64,000 bases of DNA. Origin: Paraphoma chrysanthemicola. Taxonomy: Eukaryota > Ascomycota > Dothideomycetes > Pleosporales > Phaeosphaeriaceae. Both the position numbers and the translations under genes were made by a program. Every line of letters begins with the position of its first letter. Position 1 is the stretch's first letter. The notes beneath the pieces are model-generated. The model saw only the letters and a list, made by a program, of their open reading frames with translations, ran no database searches and was not told the DNA's origin. The stretch is taken from positions 1-64,000 of the forward strand of contig JAGMWG010000023.1 of NCBI GenBank assembly GCA_020744225.1. The letters run 5' to 3'. Below are positions 20,565 through 31,875 of this stretch, one piece after another.

Positions 20565-22389
20565 ATGGCGCACCAAGGGCAAGCAGCTGATTACTACAAC
20601 GGCGCTGGCGCCCCACAACCACCGCAGGACGCATATTACCCAGACCAGCCCAAATACGGTCAACAGCCTCCCAATTATGGCCAGAACTACGGCCCTCTCC
20701 AAGGCCCACCCCCTGCGCAACAACATAACGCGTATCAGCAAGACGGCTATGGCAACGACACCAAGACATTTGAACAGCAATTCAAACTCGACAAGCCCAA
20801 GTACAATGATCTCTGGGCTGGCGCGCTCTTCATTGCTGTCTTCCTAGGGTATGTCGCGGTTAGCGCGATTTCGATCCGCGGTTATAGCAATCAGAATTCT
20901 GGAGGCATCTACGGCAATGTCAACCAATTTGCACTGAACTCGAACACGGTCATACTATTTGCCTTCGTGCTTGGCATGGCGACGCTGCTGAGTTTCGCAT
21001 ATATGTGCATGGCGAGGGTGTTGACGAAGCAACTGATCTGGATCACCGGAATATTAAGTAAGCTTTCTGATATCTTTCTGACCTCCTATACAGCTCGGCT
21101 GCTTACGTCGGGTCGCGTCCCAAACTTGCGACATTCTCTAGCCTGCACTACGACTTATCAGTGGGCATCTTCGAGCTGACATGGTCGCATAGATATCCTT
21201 TTCGGCTTCGCCACAGCTATATACATGCTCTCGCGCAGATACTGGTCGGGCGGCATAGTTTTCCTGATTTTCAGCATCTTCTACGTGATATGCTTCATTT
21301 CTTGGGCAAGTTCTCACCAAGGTTTCGAGCCGTGTCGTTAATAGTAAATAGATTCCGCGCATACCTTTTAGTGTGCTGATGCTCCAGACTGCCATCGACG
21401 TCTCCAAGAAATATGGTCATACGTACCTTGTTTCTCTCATCGGCGGTCTACTTGCAGCGGCTTTGGGCGCCTGGTATTCAGTCACACTAGTTGCTATATA
21501 CGTCCAGTATACACCAAACGAAAACAACTCGCAATGCAACAATGGTTCCGGGGGATGCAGTAATGGCAAGGTCATCGGTCTTTTAGTCTTCGTCACCTTT
21601 GCCATGTACTGGATTTCCGAATGGTTGAAGAACACTATTCACACCACCATCTCTGGTGTTTATGGCTCATGGTATTTCAACCCAAATTCCATACCGAAAG
21701 GTGCCACTCGAGGAGCATTTAAGAGATCGGTCACATACAGCTTCGGTAGCGTGTCACTGGGTAGCCTGCTTGTCGCCATTATTCAGTTTCTTCGACAACT
21801 TTGCTCGGCTGCCCAGCGCAATGCAGCGGGTGACGGTAACATGATAGGCGCGGTCCTCTTCTGTGTCCTGGGCTGCTTGATTGGCATACTGAATTGGGCT
21901 GTCGAATTTTTAAACCGATATGCGTTCAGCTATATCGCATTGTATGGCAAGAGCTACATAGCTGCCGCAAAAGATACCTGGAAGTGAGTTTCTGCTTTTT
22001 TGAGGAAAAACAGACACGCTAAGTATAGTATTAGGATGATCAAGGATCGCGGCATTGATGCGCTGGTCAATGAGTGCCTGATCGGACCGGTCCTTACCAT
22101 GGGCTCAACGTTCATTGCCTACGCCTGCGCGCTTCTCGCATACCTCTATCTCATCTTCACATCTCCGGCATACAACTCGGACGGCGGATATACGCCTGTG
22201 GTAGTAGCTTTCGCATTCCTCATTGGCCTGCAGATTTGCAACATCTTCACCACGCCACTCTCGAGTGGCATCGATACTATCTTCGTTGCCATGGCCTGGG
22301 ATCCGCAGGTACTCATGAGGGAGCACCCGGACCTCTACCACAGGATGATTTCAGTCTATCCTCACGTTCAGGTAGCGATACATGCTTAA
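20565..22389 (+). CDS. PNS1: Pns1-type choline-transporter-like protein
   Basis: Four exons (20565-21057, 21193-21305, 21352-21983, 22035-22389) give 530 aa, the family's usual size. A Gln/Pro/Tyr-rich cytosolic head of about 85 residues is followed by about ten membrane helices and the conserved end DLYHRMISVYPHVQVAIHA. The block IPRIPFSVLMLQTAIDVSK starts exon 3, and GIDALVNECLIGPVL lies in exon 4. The second intron (21306-21351, 46 nt) begins GCAAGT, not GT: only this GC...AG reading keeps the frame and the conserved W-I-P-R-I-P sequence. The first intron is 135 nt, long for this window. CTL-family proteins sit in the plasma membrane; yeast Pns1 is not needed for choline uptake, so the substrate is uncertain. 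Confidence 0.93.
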
Positions 22390-23279
22390 GAGACTGATAG
22401 GTTAGAGCGCAGGTGTAGAGAGGTGCAAACAGCAACAAAGCAGCCCATGACGATCCTACTGCACCACCAACGTTTGCTGGCTGAGATATCTTCCCCGCTT
22501 GCGAGGATGCCCTTGTCAATAACGCTGTCCGGTGGCCTTGGCGCCAGCTAATGGCGGGAGCGGGAGGGATCCATGGTTGAGATTATGACGTACACGTTCA
22601 TCAAATATCGCTGTCTATCGAAAACTGTCTTGTTGGGATCGTAGCATGGCTCACATGTCTGCAGATGGTCCACGGCCGAGAACATGTGCATTTGACATGT
22701 ATTGTATGACACGGACTAATGTGTTGGGCTCCAGCTTCTGCGGCATTAATTTTGAACATGCATATTGCTTCTGAGTCTCTTTCCTGCGGGCTCCGAGTCA
22801 CCAGGTACAAAGCTATGCCACGCTCCCACGTCTCCAGTGCAATTTACTTTTGCACGCTGTATCCACCGCGCCGTTCTGTGCTTGCTATCCTTGCTAGCGC
22901 CCAATCAGAGTGGTAACTCATAACGTCACCGCCATAGCGGGGTGTGTTTCGCCAGCTCACCATCTGCCCCCAACATTGACCTTTACTCGCGTCCAACGTC
23001 TACGGCGATACTACTGCACCATTGGGCCCTGCCGCACACCGCTCGAGTAGCACGAGCGCCTGGCCAGGTAAGCCTCGTCCTGCAAAACTCTGCGCCTCTG
23101 CGACCTGGCATGGCCCTAGCTCTTACCTCTATACAAATACCCCGCCATAGCTTCCTTCCTTGCCTTTCGCTATCAACAACAAACCTTTCACTCCCCAATT
23201 CTCTTTCGCACACCGTGCAAGCAATTGACCCTCCATACCTTAGTATTATAATCACTCAACCCTATACGAAATCACAATC
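22390..23279. other. Intergenic, 890 bp, MPDH promoter
   Basis: The 180 bp before 23280 are C/T-rich with many CAA and TCAC steps, typical of strongly expressed fungal genes. No gene is seen. Confidence 0.5.
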
Positions 23280-24507
23280 ATGACTTTCGAGAAGAAGGTA
23301 AGCAGTCTGCGCGGTCAAGACGCAGTTCGTCTACTAAGTGCGTCCACAGGCCGTACATTTTGGCGGCGGCAACATTGGCCGTGGCTTCGTCGCCGAGTTT
23401 CTCCACAACTCAGGCTACGAGGTCGTATTCGTCGACGTCATGGACAGCATTATTGAGGCTCTCCAAAAGCAGTCGTCGTACAAGGTCACTGAAATTGGCG
23501 ACGATGGCGAGCGCGAGTTCACCATCGACCACTACCGTGCCATCAACTCCAAGCATGAGATGCAGAAGGTCATTGACGAGATCGCCACCGCCGACGTTGT
23601 CACCTGCGCCGTAGGTCCCAACATCCTCAAGTTCGTCGCGGAGCCTGTCGCCAAGGCCATCGATGCCCGCACGCTCGACTACCCTATCGCCGTCATTGCC
23701 TGCGAGAACGCCATCAACGCCACAACCACATGGAGGGGCTTCATTGAGAGCAAGTTGAGCCAGGCATCATTATCAAACATCGACGCTCGGGCTCGCTTCG
23801 CCAACTCAGCTATTGACCGAATCGTGCCTGTCCAAGACGCCGACGCGGGCCTCAATGTCAAGATCGAGAAGTTCTTCGAGTGGTGCGTTGAGCAGAAGCC
23901 ATTCGAACATGGCGGAAACAAACCCGAAATCAAGGGTGTCCACTACGTCGACGACCTCGAGCCTTACATTGAGCGCAAGCTTTTCACCGTCAACACCTCA
24001 CACGCAACTGCCGCCTACTACGGTCACCAGGCGAAGAAGACGTACATTCACGAGGTGCTTCACGACCAGAAGCTCCACGACATTGTTCGCGACGCCGTCA
24101 AGGAGACAGCCCACTTGATTGTCAATAAGCACGGCGTCACAACACAGGAGCAGGACGAATATGTCGAATCCATCATCAAGCGTATCTCCAATCCCGTGCT
24201 GAAGGACAATGTCGAGCGCGTCGGTCGCGCTCCTCTCCGCAAGCTCTCCCGCAAAGAGCGCTTCGTCGGCCCTGCTGCGCAGCTCGCTGAGCGCGGCGAT
24301 AAGGTCGATGCCCTTCTCGGCGCCATCGAGCAGGCATACCGCTTCCAGAATGTCGAGGGCGACGAGGAGTCGGCTGAGCTAGCTAAGATTCTCAAAGAGC
24401 ACTCCGCTGAGGAGGTGGTCACCAAGGTCAATGGCCTTGAGAAGGATCACCCACTGTACGAGAAGATTGTACCGATCGTCAAGAAGGTGCAGGCAGAGAG
24501 CAGCTGA
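23280..24507 (+). CDS. mpdA: Mannitol-1-phosphate 5-dehydrogenase
   Basis: Reduces fructose 6-phosphate to mannitol 1-phosphate with NADH in the cytosol, the entry to fungal mannitol synthesis. A tiny first exon (23280-23297, MTFEKK) is joined across a 52-nt intron to 23350-24507, giving 391 aa, the family length. The Rossmann glycine-rich loop FGGGNIGRGF lies at residues 10-19. The KLFTVNTSHATAAYYG segment holds the Lys, Asn and His used in catalysis by long-chain mannitol dehydrogenases. Codon use is strongly C-biased, as for a highly expressed gene. The gene symbol follows Aspergillus usage. Confidence 0.95.
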
Positions 24508-24987
24508 ATAGCCGTTGGAAAGCTCTAGGCGGTTGGAAAGGGTGGCTGGTAGGCGGCGCATGGTACATGTTATAGACATGATGCACAGGCCTGGAGAATG
24601 ACGAAAAGTGACTCTAGCGATGGCTCAATTTGTAGCAGCTGTGGAATCACGACACACCATGGGGTCTGTGTCCTGTACAACGAAATGAGAAACGAGTGAC
24701 GATACAATTGGCTTGACATGTTTCGTGGTTTGAGTGCAGTGAGCCCTACTCACTTTACAGGGAGATACGTGGGCAAGCGTGCTTCGGGTGGGTGACTCGA
24801 CGAGCAGACCGCTAGCGCGGCTGGTTAGCGTTGCGCACACGCTCTGAAATGCCCCACTCGCCGCCACTCCTCATGCACATTATCGACAAAAGAACGACAC
24901 TCGCGAGACCGACGTCCAACAGCTCACTCCGCTTTGTAGAGGTGTATGATAAACAACGCTCCATTTAAAATTGCAGACCCCGCCAAA
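24508..24987. other. Intergenic, 480 bp
   Basis: Contains the MPDH 3' end and the eIF3g promoter. Nothing else is seen. Confidence 0.5.
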
Positions 24988-26004
24988 ATGTCACGACCAG
25001 CCGGGTAAGAAGCCCCCACTCCCGCGGTGCCTTCGCCTGCTCGCAAACTTCACCAACACCTCCCCAGACCCAAAGGGCCTTGCAACTGACGCTTCACAGC
25101 CGCACCGACTGGGCCGAGGAGGACGACGATACGGAGCTCGCCCTCCCCTCCCAGACCGTCACCAAGAACAAGGACGGCACCGAGACCATCACCACATACC
25201 GCGTTGGCGAGGATGGACGGCGGTACAAGACGACTCGGCGCATCAAAAAGACTGTCGTCAAAACCACAGTGAACCCCCGCGTCGCTGAGCGCAAGCAGTG
25301 GGCCAAGTTTGGCCAGGAAAAGGGCAAGCCCGCGGGCCCGCAGACTGACACGGTCAGTGTCGCCGAGAACATCCTGTTCAGGCCGGTGGCAGCGTGGAAG
25401 GCCAGCAACGAGGACAAGGGCGACGAGGCGAAGAAGAAGGCAGAGCTCAAGAACGCAAAGATCAAGTGCCGCATTTGCCAGGGCGATCATTTCACAACAA
25501 AATGTCCTTTCAAAGATACTATGGCGCCAGAGGGCGATGTGGCGCCCGCAGACATGCCCGACGATGCGCCTGGCGGTGCAAGCGGCGGGCTGGGATCTGG
25601 TCAGGGAGGCTATGTGCCCCCGCACTTGCGTGGGCGTGCCGGTGCCGGCGAGAAGATGGGCGGCAAGTTTGACCGCGACGATAGCGCAACGCTGCGCGTC
25701 ACCAACGTCAGCGAGTTCGCAGAAGAGCAAGATCTCAGAGACATGTTCAGTCGATACGGTCATGTCACAAGAGTCTTCCTGGCCAAGGATCGCGAGACTG
25801 GTAGGGCGAAGGGCTTTGCATTCGTGAGCTACGCCGACCGGTCAGACGCGGCCAAGGCGTGCGAGAAAATGGACGGATGTAAGTCAAGCAACCACCTGAA
25901 ATGCTGCCAAACACCCGAAAGGGCATCGAGACAGTTCGCTAACTTTTGCTCAAGTCGGTTTCGGCCATCTCATCCTACGCGTCGAGTTTGCCAAGAAGGC
26001 GTGA
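24988..26004 (+). CDS. TIF35: Translation initiation factor eIF3 subunit g
   Basis: RNA-binding subunit of eIF3, which helps the 40S ribosome scan and resume initiation. Three exons (24988-25004, 25100-25878, 25955-26004) give 281 aa. The N-terminal half binds eIF3i in the yeast protein. A zinc knuckle C-R-I-C...H...C (CRICQGDHFTTKCPF) lies near residues 125-140. A C-terminal RRM has RNP2-like LRVTNV and RNP1 KGFAFVSY. The last exon codes only the final RRM strand, GFGHLILRVEFAKKA. The 95-nt first intron is C-rich. A 237-residue open frame on the opposite strand is a shadow. Confidence 0.95.
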
Positions 26005-26593
26005 GCGATTTGATTGATGACGAAAACGAACATGCATATCGGCGTTTACGTAGGCACTGTACGGCTTGCGTCTTTGTTCAGAACAAAAGCCGAATCTTGA
26101 GAGGGCACTTGTCTTCGCAGCCAGGCAGCCGTATGAAATGTAGCATGTACCGAACCTGGGCAGCATCAAACCCCTGCGAGTAAGCAGTACTTTTTATGTG
26201 CACATCAAGGATCTTATAGAAGAATTGTCCAACACGGGCCCGAGCCGCACTTCCTCCACAGCTTTCACACCTTTCCAGCGCCAATCCTTTAGTCCTCACT
26301 GCCTAGTCTCCACGCCACTCTTCCACTGGCCAGTCCACGGGCCGCTGCATGTCCAACTGGGACTGGTTGCGGCTGTTTGATAACATCGCTTGCCGTTCGC
26401 TGAATAGACTGCACGTGCGGTTGCGGAGTAATCTGTTGAAAACTGAACGAGGTTTCGCTGTTGCCACGCATGGACTGTGAGTTTTGGATGTGGTGCTGCG
26501 AGTGTGGTGAATGGTGATCATTGATGAAGCACACCGACCCAGCCCTTTGACGCTGATCAGCAGGGGGACACAATTTGCATAGCGAGGCATGGC
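26005..26593. other. Intergenic, 590 bp
   Basis: eIF3g 3' flank and the end of the broken gene on the other strand. Nothing definite is seen. Confidence 0.45.
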
Positions 26594-27760
26594 CTACTCT
26601 TGTGGAGCAACACTGCTTCGTCGACTGTCCTGCACGCTTCCAGTCACGCTTCCAGTCACGCTTCCACCATTCACACTGTATGTAGCTGCATGTTGTGCTT
26701 GCGCCGTGGCCGGAAGCCATCCACTACTTGTGATGCCCTCCGCGTCTATCATTCTCTGCAGTATGTCTTCGGTAATGACAAGAAGGTGTTCTACCGCAGC
26801 AAGTCGCGAGTCTTCTTTCGCGGACGTGCAGTGAACATAGGATCTACTCGTCGGATTGTGCTCGACGATGGCGGCTCCAATTCTTCTTGATGAAGTCGGG
26901 GCGAAGCTTATCACGTCTAGAAGACGATTCGCACCGTAGATCGCCCGGGCGTTCGCTGCAATGGGGTCAGATATTTGCTGGCTGGAATCCAAACTTCGAA
27001 GGACACACATAGTACCCTTGCCCTTGTGCTTTCCAAAGAGTCTTCGCTGTCCTTGTCCTCCATGTGATGCAGAATCTGATTGGCAGTCCTCTCCAGTGCC
27101 AGATTCTCGTAGCTGCTGCTCTTGCCGTGCTTCATGTCCTTGAAAGTCTCGATCATCCTGGGTCGCCCACCCAACGCGGCTCAGGAGAGAGGGTCTGCTG
27201 GAAATAGAGGAGTGAGCGGACTTCCCCGAATGGAGGCTACTTCCCGTCTCGGCGCGCTTAATCGGGCTGAAGAGACCCGAATTGATTCGGGAGACGCTTG
27301 GTGAGGGTGTGAGCGATCTGGAGCCGTCAAGCTGTCGTGAGGCTTTGCGGAGCTCCTGCCGCCTGCGTTCGTCTTTTCTAAACTTTCGTTCGCGCTCCAA
27401 ATCCAGGATCTCCTGCTGCTAGCTTTGTGACCTCTTTCTACGACGTTTGTCTTTCAGACAGTCTGGATGTCCCCGGGACCAGGGACTTAGTGGAGGTCCT
27501 GCTTTGACAAGGTCGGCGAAGGTTGGCTCTCGAGTCGCAGAGCAGGTTGCGCTTCTGTCGTGGAAGTACGACGTGCTGGCCCTCCGTTGAATGGGTCTTG
27601 GACCATCCGCTGGATCCAGATTGAATGATCTCAGGTCGGTAGGTAGACGCTGGCCCTGGTGATGAGATCTCCTTGGTGATATAGAGAAGCCGCACGGAGC
27701 ACAGATTAGAGGTAACGACGTCGTGATGGCGAAATTAGACTGCTCCTGGTAAGAGATCAA
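26594..27760 (-). pseudogene. Broken gene for a basic, Ser-rich protein
   Basis: Protein-like sequence continues across frames on the minus strand. The upstream part (27419-27760) includes EPTFADLVKAGPPLSPWSRG and a basic stretch, and ends at an in-frame TAG (27419-27421). The same frame continues immediately as QQEILDLERERKFRKDERRR, so the TAG looks like a CAG-to-TAG change. Near 27180 the convincing sequence moves to another frame (RPRMIETFKDMKHGKSSSYE, then NLALERTANQILHHMEDKD). It changes again near 26980, where RRDKLRPDFIKKNWSRHRR and IVEHNPTSRSYVHC compete. Some shifts could be introns, but no splice pair I tried keeps all blocks. The family is not recognised. Calling it a pseudogene is inference. 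Confidence 0.5.
26633..26666. repeat. 12-bp tandem repeat, about 2.8 copies
   Basis: Unit CACGCTTCCAGT starts at 26633, 26645 and 26657. In the minus-strand frame of the broken gene it encodes repeated Gly-Ser-Val-Thr. Confidence 0.9.
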
Positions 27761-28502
27761 AATTCCACCGCGACGTTGTAAGGCCTACCAAGAGGCGAAT
27801 ATCTGAAGAAAAGGGTACTTTTGTCTGATGTTGACAGCAACGACGAGAACTCCGACAGGGGAGGGTACCAGGGCAGATGATGTTTGATAGGATGTATTAA
27901 ATCGGTAATAAGGTCACGGATTGGTGCGGGTTAGTATGGAGATCGCAGACGTGAAAGAGTATGACTCGGTATGTTTGTTGTTGGATTTGTCGTGGGTTGC
28001 AATTGCTCGTCTTGTGGACTGCACCTGTGGGGCCGCAGCTACCATTATCGTAAGGTTGTATGAGGTGAGAGATCTCACCTATCGCGAGAGAAGAAATGTT
28101 GAAAATGACAGTCTCGAGAATGCCATCGCTCAACATGATTATGGAGCCTTCGCGTTGCGATCGTGTCGCACTTACAGTGGAGCGATTGTGATTATAGGAT
28201 GCACTCGTACTGGCCATACAACCCCCAATTAACATTTCGCACACCGGTATGGCTTCTGGCGTTACGTTACAGATGACGTCAGGTATGCTTTCAGATGGAA
28301 AGGCATAATTAGCACAAGAAGCGCGAGTGAATGAATGATTGTAATGTGCATTGTCCATGTTTGTCATGCTGTGTGTAAATTGCAGGTCTATGATACTCGT
28401 GACACGGTAGATGCGCAATTGACAGTCGCCCTATGATTACATGTCGAAGCATGGCAGAGATTGGGGAAACATAAAGATGATGCAGTCGGCTGGGGCCATG
28501 CC
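27761..28502. other. Intergenic, 740 bp
   Basis: An open frame of 173 codons lies on the minus strand at 27897-28418 but starts at a non-ATG codon and resembles no protein. I read the stretch as non-coding. Confidence 0.4.
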
Positions 28503-29584
28503 TCATACAATCACCCAGAGAGGAGTCGGCATGGGCTTGCAAATGGTCCCGCCGGAACCACTCCTCAACTTCGCATCCTTCAGCCCAATATACGCCTCTC
28601 TGCGCGCCGGAGTGCCGACGGTCACGCTCCACGTGCTCAGACCATAATAGACACCGATGTGATGGACGAGCCAGCGACCAAAATTGCCACCCATGTCGTC
28701 CTCGGGTGTCTCAAAGAGCATCAACTCCCGGTTGATGCGCTCTACGTTCTTGAGCTGGTCGTGCGTCTGTCCATTTCGCCCGACAAAGACAATTTCGTCA
28801 TCCTCGCTGTCTGGATCGATGGGAAGACCTTCTTGCTCAGCACGGCGCCCCTTCTCTTCCCAGGCTTGGACAAATTTCCGGACCTCGCTCTCAAGGTCCA
28901 TGAGCAGGCCTTTGGCACCCCGCGAGCGCTTTAGCTTCTCGCGCAGCTCCTTTGGCACAACTCCCGGCGCCATGGGCTTGTTTGCGACCGTCTTTGTCGC
29001 GGCCTTCTGTGCGTTGACGGCGACGGTGCGCTCATTGTGCTGTCGTCTCAGGCCCGCGTCCCAGAGCGGGGCGAGATAGTAGGGCACGTGCTTGACACGG
29101 TGGGTAGGATGGACTTCCCAGTCGCGCGGGGTCGGAGGCTCCGCGTGAGGATTGTTTATGAGGCGGTCTGTTCACTACACGTCAATTCACGGCGTCTTTG
29201 AGGGCCACAAGACATGGCGGGCGCAGGAAGCATGCATGGCCTAGGGAGAAGATGCGTACCATTCTCCCATCTTCTGCGCTGCCTGGACCCCTCCTTGCCC
29301 TTGAGGAGTGCCTCGCGCCTGTCCATGCTGTCGCGTCGGAAGGCCGCCTTCCGCTTGTACAAGCCGCCTTCTTTGGCAGCTGCGGTGCCCACAGGCCGCA
29401 CTCCCGGGACAAGCGCATCGTCGTCAAGCGGAATGGCGAGCTTGACCGTGGTTGCGCTTGCAGCCTCTCCTGGCGTGGCGATGGTCACTGAGCCCATGGC
29501 GGCAGTCGCCTGCTCTGTCCATGATGCGATATCGATTGGCTGCGGCGCGGCAGCCTGGTGCGGGATCCCGTCCATGACTGCCAT
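28503..29584 (-). CDS. R3H-associated N-terminal domain protein
   Basis: Exons 29260-29584 and 28503-29167 around a 92-nt intron give 329 aa. The frame is open further upstream to 29695, but the ATG at 29584 starts the conserved part (PQPIDIASWTEQATAAM). The N-terminal block up to PPTPRDWEVHPTHRVKHVPY and YLAPLWDAGLRRQ matches the R3H-associated domain of fungal proteins. The C-terminal block (NVERINRELMLFETP to the final PTPLWVIV) is typical of the same proteins. Some relatives bind nucleic acid through an R3H domain; I do not see the Arg-x3-His core clearly here. Cellular role unknown. Confidence 0.8.
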
Positions 29585-29855
29585 AGTGGCGTCGCGGGGG
29601 ACTGTGGCAATTGCGTTACGGGCGACGGAAAGATGCGCAAGAAGTGGCCTCCAAACACCGGATGCACCTGCGCGGCAGATGGCAGTAGGCTTCACAGGGT
29701 CAGATAGAGAAGGGAAGACGGAGCAGCAGGAGTCAGGGAACGGGTAGAGGTCGCGATAAGTCCCGCGATAGCGGAGTGGTTAAGTCATGCTCGGTTCGGC
29801 TCATCATAGACGATGCATCGTCCAATCACTGTGGGCATGCACCCCCATGTCACTT

Positions 29856-31599
29856 CTAAGCCCGCCATATGGCATCCGCCATCTTCGCGACCTGCGCCAT
29901 CTCATGCACGTCGTGCACCCTGACTACATCCGCACCGCCTTGGACCGCTGCCGCGACACTGGCTGCTGTGCCCCAAACCCTGTCTTTTGCTGCATCTACA
30001 CCAGTGATGCGCCCAATGAAGGCCTTCCTGCTGGTCCCCACCAGCCACGGGAACTTCTCCAGGCCTGGGTGTCGCCTTAATGCGTCCAAGCATCTCAGGA
30101 GCTCGAGGTTCTGCTCCTGAGTCTTTGCAAAGCCGATGCCCGGATCGAGTATGATGCGCCATCGTCTGACACCTGCAGCCTCCGCGGCCCTGACGCGCTG
30201 GAGCAGCTCGTCGCCGACCGTCTTGATGAGGCCGCCAGGATACGATGTCAGGGTATTCATCGTCTCGGGAGTTCCGCGCATGTGCATGAGGCAGATGGTG
30301 CACCCGAGCTTTGCAGCCGTGGAAAGCATGTCTGCGTCCATAAGACCTGCGCTCACATCGTTGATTATGTCTGCGCCAGCCTCGACCGCAGCTCTGGCGA
30401 CGTCAGAGCGGTATGTGTCGACACTAACGACGATTCCGTCGACATTGAGAGAGCGAATTAATCGAATGGCGGGTAGCACTCGCTTGAGCTCCTCTTGTGC
30501 ATCATTTTGGATTGATCCTGGGCGAGTAGACTGTCCGCCCACGTCGAGAATGGTTGATCCGGAGGTAATGTGATCGCTGATGATACCCATGAGCTTCTTT
30601 TCCGTGATGCCAAAGTTCTTGCCGCCGTCAGAGAAGGAATCTGGAGTCACATTCAGAATGGACATGACTCGCGTACTTCGATCATACGCGTGTGGCGTGA
30701 GATGAGCCATGCCACGTCCGAGTGGTGTCAACGGCGACAGTGGCTGGTCAGAGTGTAGCTGTGCCAGTCTCTTTTGTACATATGCCAGGGCTTCGCTGTG
30801 TCCGAGGGCCTCGCCGTTACCCTGCAGTATACTGCGATGCATCAGCTAGCTGTAACCGTATATTGATTGGCACGACGTACTCATGTAGCGGCCGAAGAAC
30901 GAACTCCCTCTCGTACATCAATGCGTGTGGGAGAATCAAGCGATCGTCATGCCAATCCACGAATTCCATTTCATCACTGCTCGACCTGGAATAGAGCAAA
31001 ATGTCCAAGTCGATGTTCCTTGGGCCTTTGTCGATAACCTTGACACGGCCCATGTCATTCTCAATAGACTGGAGAAAGTCCAAGAGCATGATGGGGTGAA
31101 GAGAGGTTGCTACCTACCGTCCTCAGCGCTTGCTATGCAGTAATGACAATCGGTCATTTACCTCACATGCGCCATTCACAAAGTTGTCCTGGTCCAGGAC
31201 GTACATGGCCTTTGTTTCGTAGAGGCTACTTGTTCGCAAAATCTTCACCTCGCCTGTGGCCTCCATCAACTTGCATGCCTGCTCGACCATGGCTACCCTG
31301 TCGCCCATGTTACTCCCAAGCGCGACATAGGCTCGGTGCGGGAGTGAGTCATGGCAACGCGAGAAGCGGGCATCGTTTTTCTGAAAGTGCGGCGCCGCGA
31401 CGTTGGAAATGTGAGCGACATGCTTGGAGTAATTGTTCCTGAATGGAGCGTATGGTTGAGTGTGGCGGCAAGCAGAAAAACTTCGCCTGGCGGACGCATC
31501 GCCGTAGAATCGTCCGCTGGCGAGGACGACCGCTTTGCTACAAGATTCAAGTGTTGCCGGAGCGCATGGAAACGGCAGTTTTGTAGCATACAGACGCAT
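29856..31599 (-). CDS. Folate synthesis enzyme HPPK-DHPS, mitochondrial type
   Basis: Two sequential enzymes of folate synthesis in one chain: hydroxymethyldihydropterin pyrophosphokinase and dihydropteroate synthase, the sulfonamide target. Three exons (31162-31599, 30881-31113, 29856-30831; introns 48 and 49 nt) give 548 aa. Residues 1-90 are basic and Ser/Ala-rich with RRSFSACR, a mitochondrial presequence pattern. HPPK motifs YVALGSNMGDR and GPRNIDLDILLY follow. DHPS motifs SILNVTPDSFSDGG, GGQSTRPG, IINDVSAG and GTSRKAFIGR follow those. No dihydroneopterin aldolase domain precedes HPPK, unlike S. cerevisiae Fol1, so that step must be coded elsewhere. The start is the first ATG before the presequence; the frame stays open upstream without another ATG. 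It shares a 276-bp divergent promoter with the next gene. Confidence 0.92.
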
Positions 31600-31875
31600 T
31601 GCAGGTGGTCGAGGTGCGTGGACAGAGGAGTCCGACGCATGTGACAGCTTCGGTAGTGCCGGCGCAAAACGCACCGGCGCATGTTCCCCAGACTTGGCGC
31701 TCTTCTGTGCCTCGGCTCATGACTGAGGAAGAGTCGCCTGCCTCCACTTCCTTTAAGACGCTTGCCGCCGTGTCTCTCTCCTGTCCCGCATCCACTCTCC
31801 TTGAGACTACGTACACAGAGTGCCATCGTCCTCACAGTCCAGTCCGCCAACCACTCTGATCACACATCGCCCAGC

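Noticed and set aside
25050..25763. 237-codon open frame opposite eIF3g
   Set aside because: Antisense shadow of a GC-rich coding exon with recognisable zinc knuckle and RRM on the other strand.
27897..28418. 173-codon frame on the minus strand
   Set aside because: Begins at a non-ATG codon, resembles no protein and lies in a long intergenic stretch.
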